From contig JACMKW010000101.1 in NCBI GenBank assembly GCA_014379885.1, forward strand, positions 1-6,095: 6,095 nucleotides of DNA, read 5' to 3'. Shown piece by piece: positions 5,222 through 6,095 of this stretch (its first letter is position 1; the number at the start of each line of letters is the position of its first letter). This DNA comes from Rhizobacter sp. GTDB taxonomy: Bacteria; Pseudomonadota; Gammaproteobacteria; Burkholderiales; Burkholderiaceae. Position numbers and translations under genes: made by a program. The notes beneath the pieces are model-generated. The model was given only the letters and a program-made list of their open reading frames with translations, did not search any database and was not told the DNA's origin.

Positions 5222-5944
5222 TCAGTTGCGCAGCAACCCGAGCTGGCGTGCTTCGAACACCGCCTCGGTCTTGTTGTGAACGTCGAGCTTGCCGTAGATG
5301 TTGCGCACGTGGGTCTGGATGGTGCTCACCGACAAACCCATCTGCTGCGCGATCTCGGGGTAGATGAACCCGCGCGATACCAGGTTGAGCACTTCCGACT
5401 CACGCTTGGACAAGGCCACCGGCCCACCCTCGGCGCTGCGAGCCGCCGCAGGTGCCGGCGCATCGGCCTGCCAGCGCACCAGCAGCTGCCGCGCAATGAT
5501 GGGCGACATGGGCGAGCCGCCAGCATGCAGGCTGAGCACATGGGAAGCGAGGTCGGTTTCAGTGCCGTCTTTGAGCAGGTAGCCACCTGCGCCAGCCTCA
5601 AAGGCCTGCAGCATGTTGGACTCGTCGGCAAACATGGTGATCACCATCACGGCGCATGCCGGTTGAAGGCGGCGCGCACGGCGTATCACTTCAAAGCCGG
5701 GCATGTCGGGCAGGCCCAGGTCGACCAACAGCACGTCGACGGCGTTCTCGGCGAACCACCCGAGGAGTTCGGCCGCCGTACCCGCCGCGAACAGAAGCCT
5801 GAGCGTCGGTTCAGTGGCGATAGCCCGCTCGAAACGCTCGCGCACGCGCGGGTCGTCTTCGACCAGAGCCACCATGACGGGTTGGGTGACGGGGTTCATG
5901 AGCTTGGCATGTTCGCACGCGCCCTGTGCGGCGGCCATGCGCAT
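5222..5944 (-). CDS. NarL/FixJ-type response regulator (REC plus LuxR HTH)
   Basis: DNA-binding response regulator, the probable partner of the downstream kinase. The receiver domain (about 22-140) carries the acidic pocket E29/D30/D31 in LVEDD, the phospho-acceptor D75 in LLVDLGLPD, T103 in VITMF and K125 in GYLLKDG, all expected for an active receiver. An Ala/Pro-rich linker (about 160-172) leads to a LuxR-type helix-turn-helix (about 176-238) with LSKRESEVLNLVSRG, EIAQQMGLSVSTIQTHVRNI and YGKLDVHNKTEAV. Length is 240 residues, slightly long for the family. The ATG at 5942-5944 is chosen because GGAGG lies five bases upstream (5950-5954). Met16 (5897-5899) would give a more usual 225 residues starting right before the receiver but has no clear ribosome binding site. 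The stop is one base from the kinase ATG, indicating an operon. The target promoters are unknown; the promoter of its own operon is not evident in the 42-base gap upstream. Confidence 0.93.
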   Translation of the reverse strand: MRMAAAQGACEHAKLMNPVTQPVMVALVEDDPRVRERFERAIATEPTLRLLFAAGTAAELLGWFAENAVDVLLVDLGLPDMPGFEVIRRARRLQPACAVMVITMFADESNMLQAFEAGAGGYLLKDGTETDLASHVLSLHAGGSPMSPIIARQLLVRWQADAPAPAAARSAEGGPVALSKRESEVLNLVSRGFIYPEIAQQMGLSVSTIQTHVRNIYGKLDVHNKTEAVFEARQLGLLRN

Positions 5945-5949
5945 CGCAT

Positions 5950-5966
5950 CCTCCGAACATGGGAGG
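5950..5966 (-). promoter_or_regulatory. Ribosome binding site of the regulator gene inside a small inverted repeat
   Basis: GGAGG (5950-5954, minus strand) is five bases before the regulator ATG. Upstream, CCTCC (5962-5966) is its exact complement across a 7-base loop CATGTTC. The RNA could fold into a 5-bp GC-rich hairpin that hides the ribosome binding site. The site itself is clear; the hairpin's role is a guess. Confidence 0.5.
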
Positions 5967-5986
5967 CACCGTCGCGCGGCCCGCGC

Positions 5987-6095
5987 TCAGGCAGGGGGTG
6001 CGGCGAGCAAAGGCCGCGTCAGGGTGGCCAGCGCGGGCGCTCGCTGCAGGTAGTTGTCGCGCCAGACCGGGGGCAGGGTCGAGGCCGCCGTCTGC
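5987..6095 (-). CDS. 3' end of an unrecognised gene (5' part outside window)
   Basis: On the minus strand one frame is open from the window edge for 35 codons to a TGA at 5987-5989. The last residues include LPPVWRDNYLQRAPALATL and end TRPLLAAPPA. Third positions are almost all G or C, as in the genuine large genes here, which supports coding. I do not recognise the family from this short tail. Its stop is 42 bases before the regulator ATG on the same strand, so it could share a transcript with the two-component operon. No terminator is visible in the gap. Confidence 0.5.
   Translation of the reverse strand, partial: QTAASTLPPVWRDNYLQRAPALATLTRPLLAAPPA

Noticed and set aside
5970..5987. GCGCGG/CCGCGC palindrome upstream of the regulator as a terminator of the preceding gene
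   Set aside because: The loop would be about one base and no T-run follows; such short GC palindromes are common by chance at this base composition.

Overview
The window comes from a high-GC bacterium, most likely a betaproteobacterium of the order Burkholderiales. This is inferred from the MetK C-terminus ([13 protein letters not shown] start, [11 protein letters not shown] end), the strong G/C third-position bias of the large genes, and a surface lipoprotein whose N-terminal domain type is familiar from that group. No species can be named.

Layout. Positions 1-397 (+) hold the 3' end of metK, the housekeeping S-adenosylmethionine synthetase gene. It is closed by a strong hairpin terminator (413-441) that can also serve transcripts arriving from the other side. 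Every other gene is on the minus strand. Positions 457-1512 form a small accessory segment with visibly lower GC: a type II toxin-antitoxin pair (Phd/YefM-type antitoxin, PIN-domain VapC-type toxin) with an inverted-repeat operator/promoter region at 1470-1512, followed by a short unrecognised ORF whose 5' end looks disrupted. Positions 1561-5944 hold three genes that read as one minus-strand unit: a NarL/LuxR-type response regulator (5222-5944), a seven-transmembrane histidine kinase with an extracytoplasmic sandwich-like domain (3355-5220), and a large lipoprotein with a predicted seven-bladed beta-propeller (1561-3294). A 35-codon 3' end of another unrecognised minus-strand gene occupies 5987-6095.

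How the genes may work together. The regulator stop and kinase start are one base apart, so they are almost certainly co-expressed as a cognate two-component system. The kinase probably senses a ligand outside the inner membrane, phosphorylates itself at H424 and passes the phosphate to D75 of the regulator. The lipoprotein starts 60 bases after the kinase stop, behind a strong ribosome binding site and a palindromic hairpin. It could be a co-transcribed accessory (ligand-presenting or envelope sensor) protein or a regulated target; the sequence alone does not decide. The toxin-antitoxin segment looks like a separate insertion between metK and this signalling unit.

The most interesting points are the regulator-kinase-propeller lipoprotein arrangement, the overlapping inverted repeats before the lipoprotein gene, the self-contained operator and TTG-initiated toxin of the TA pair, and the apparently frameshifted third ORF behind it. 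I found no CRISPR array, tRNA, rRNA or recognisable insertion sequence.
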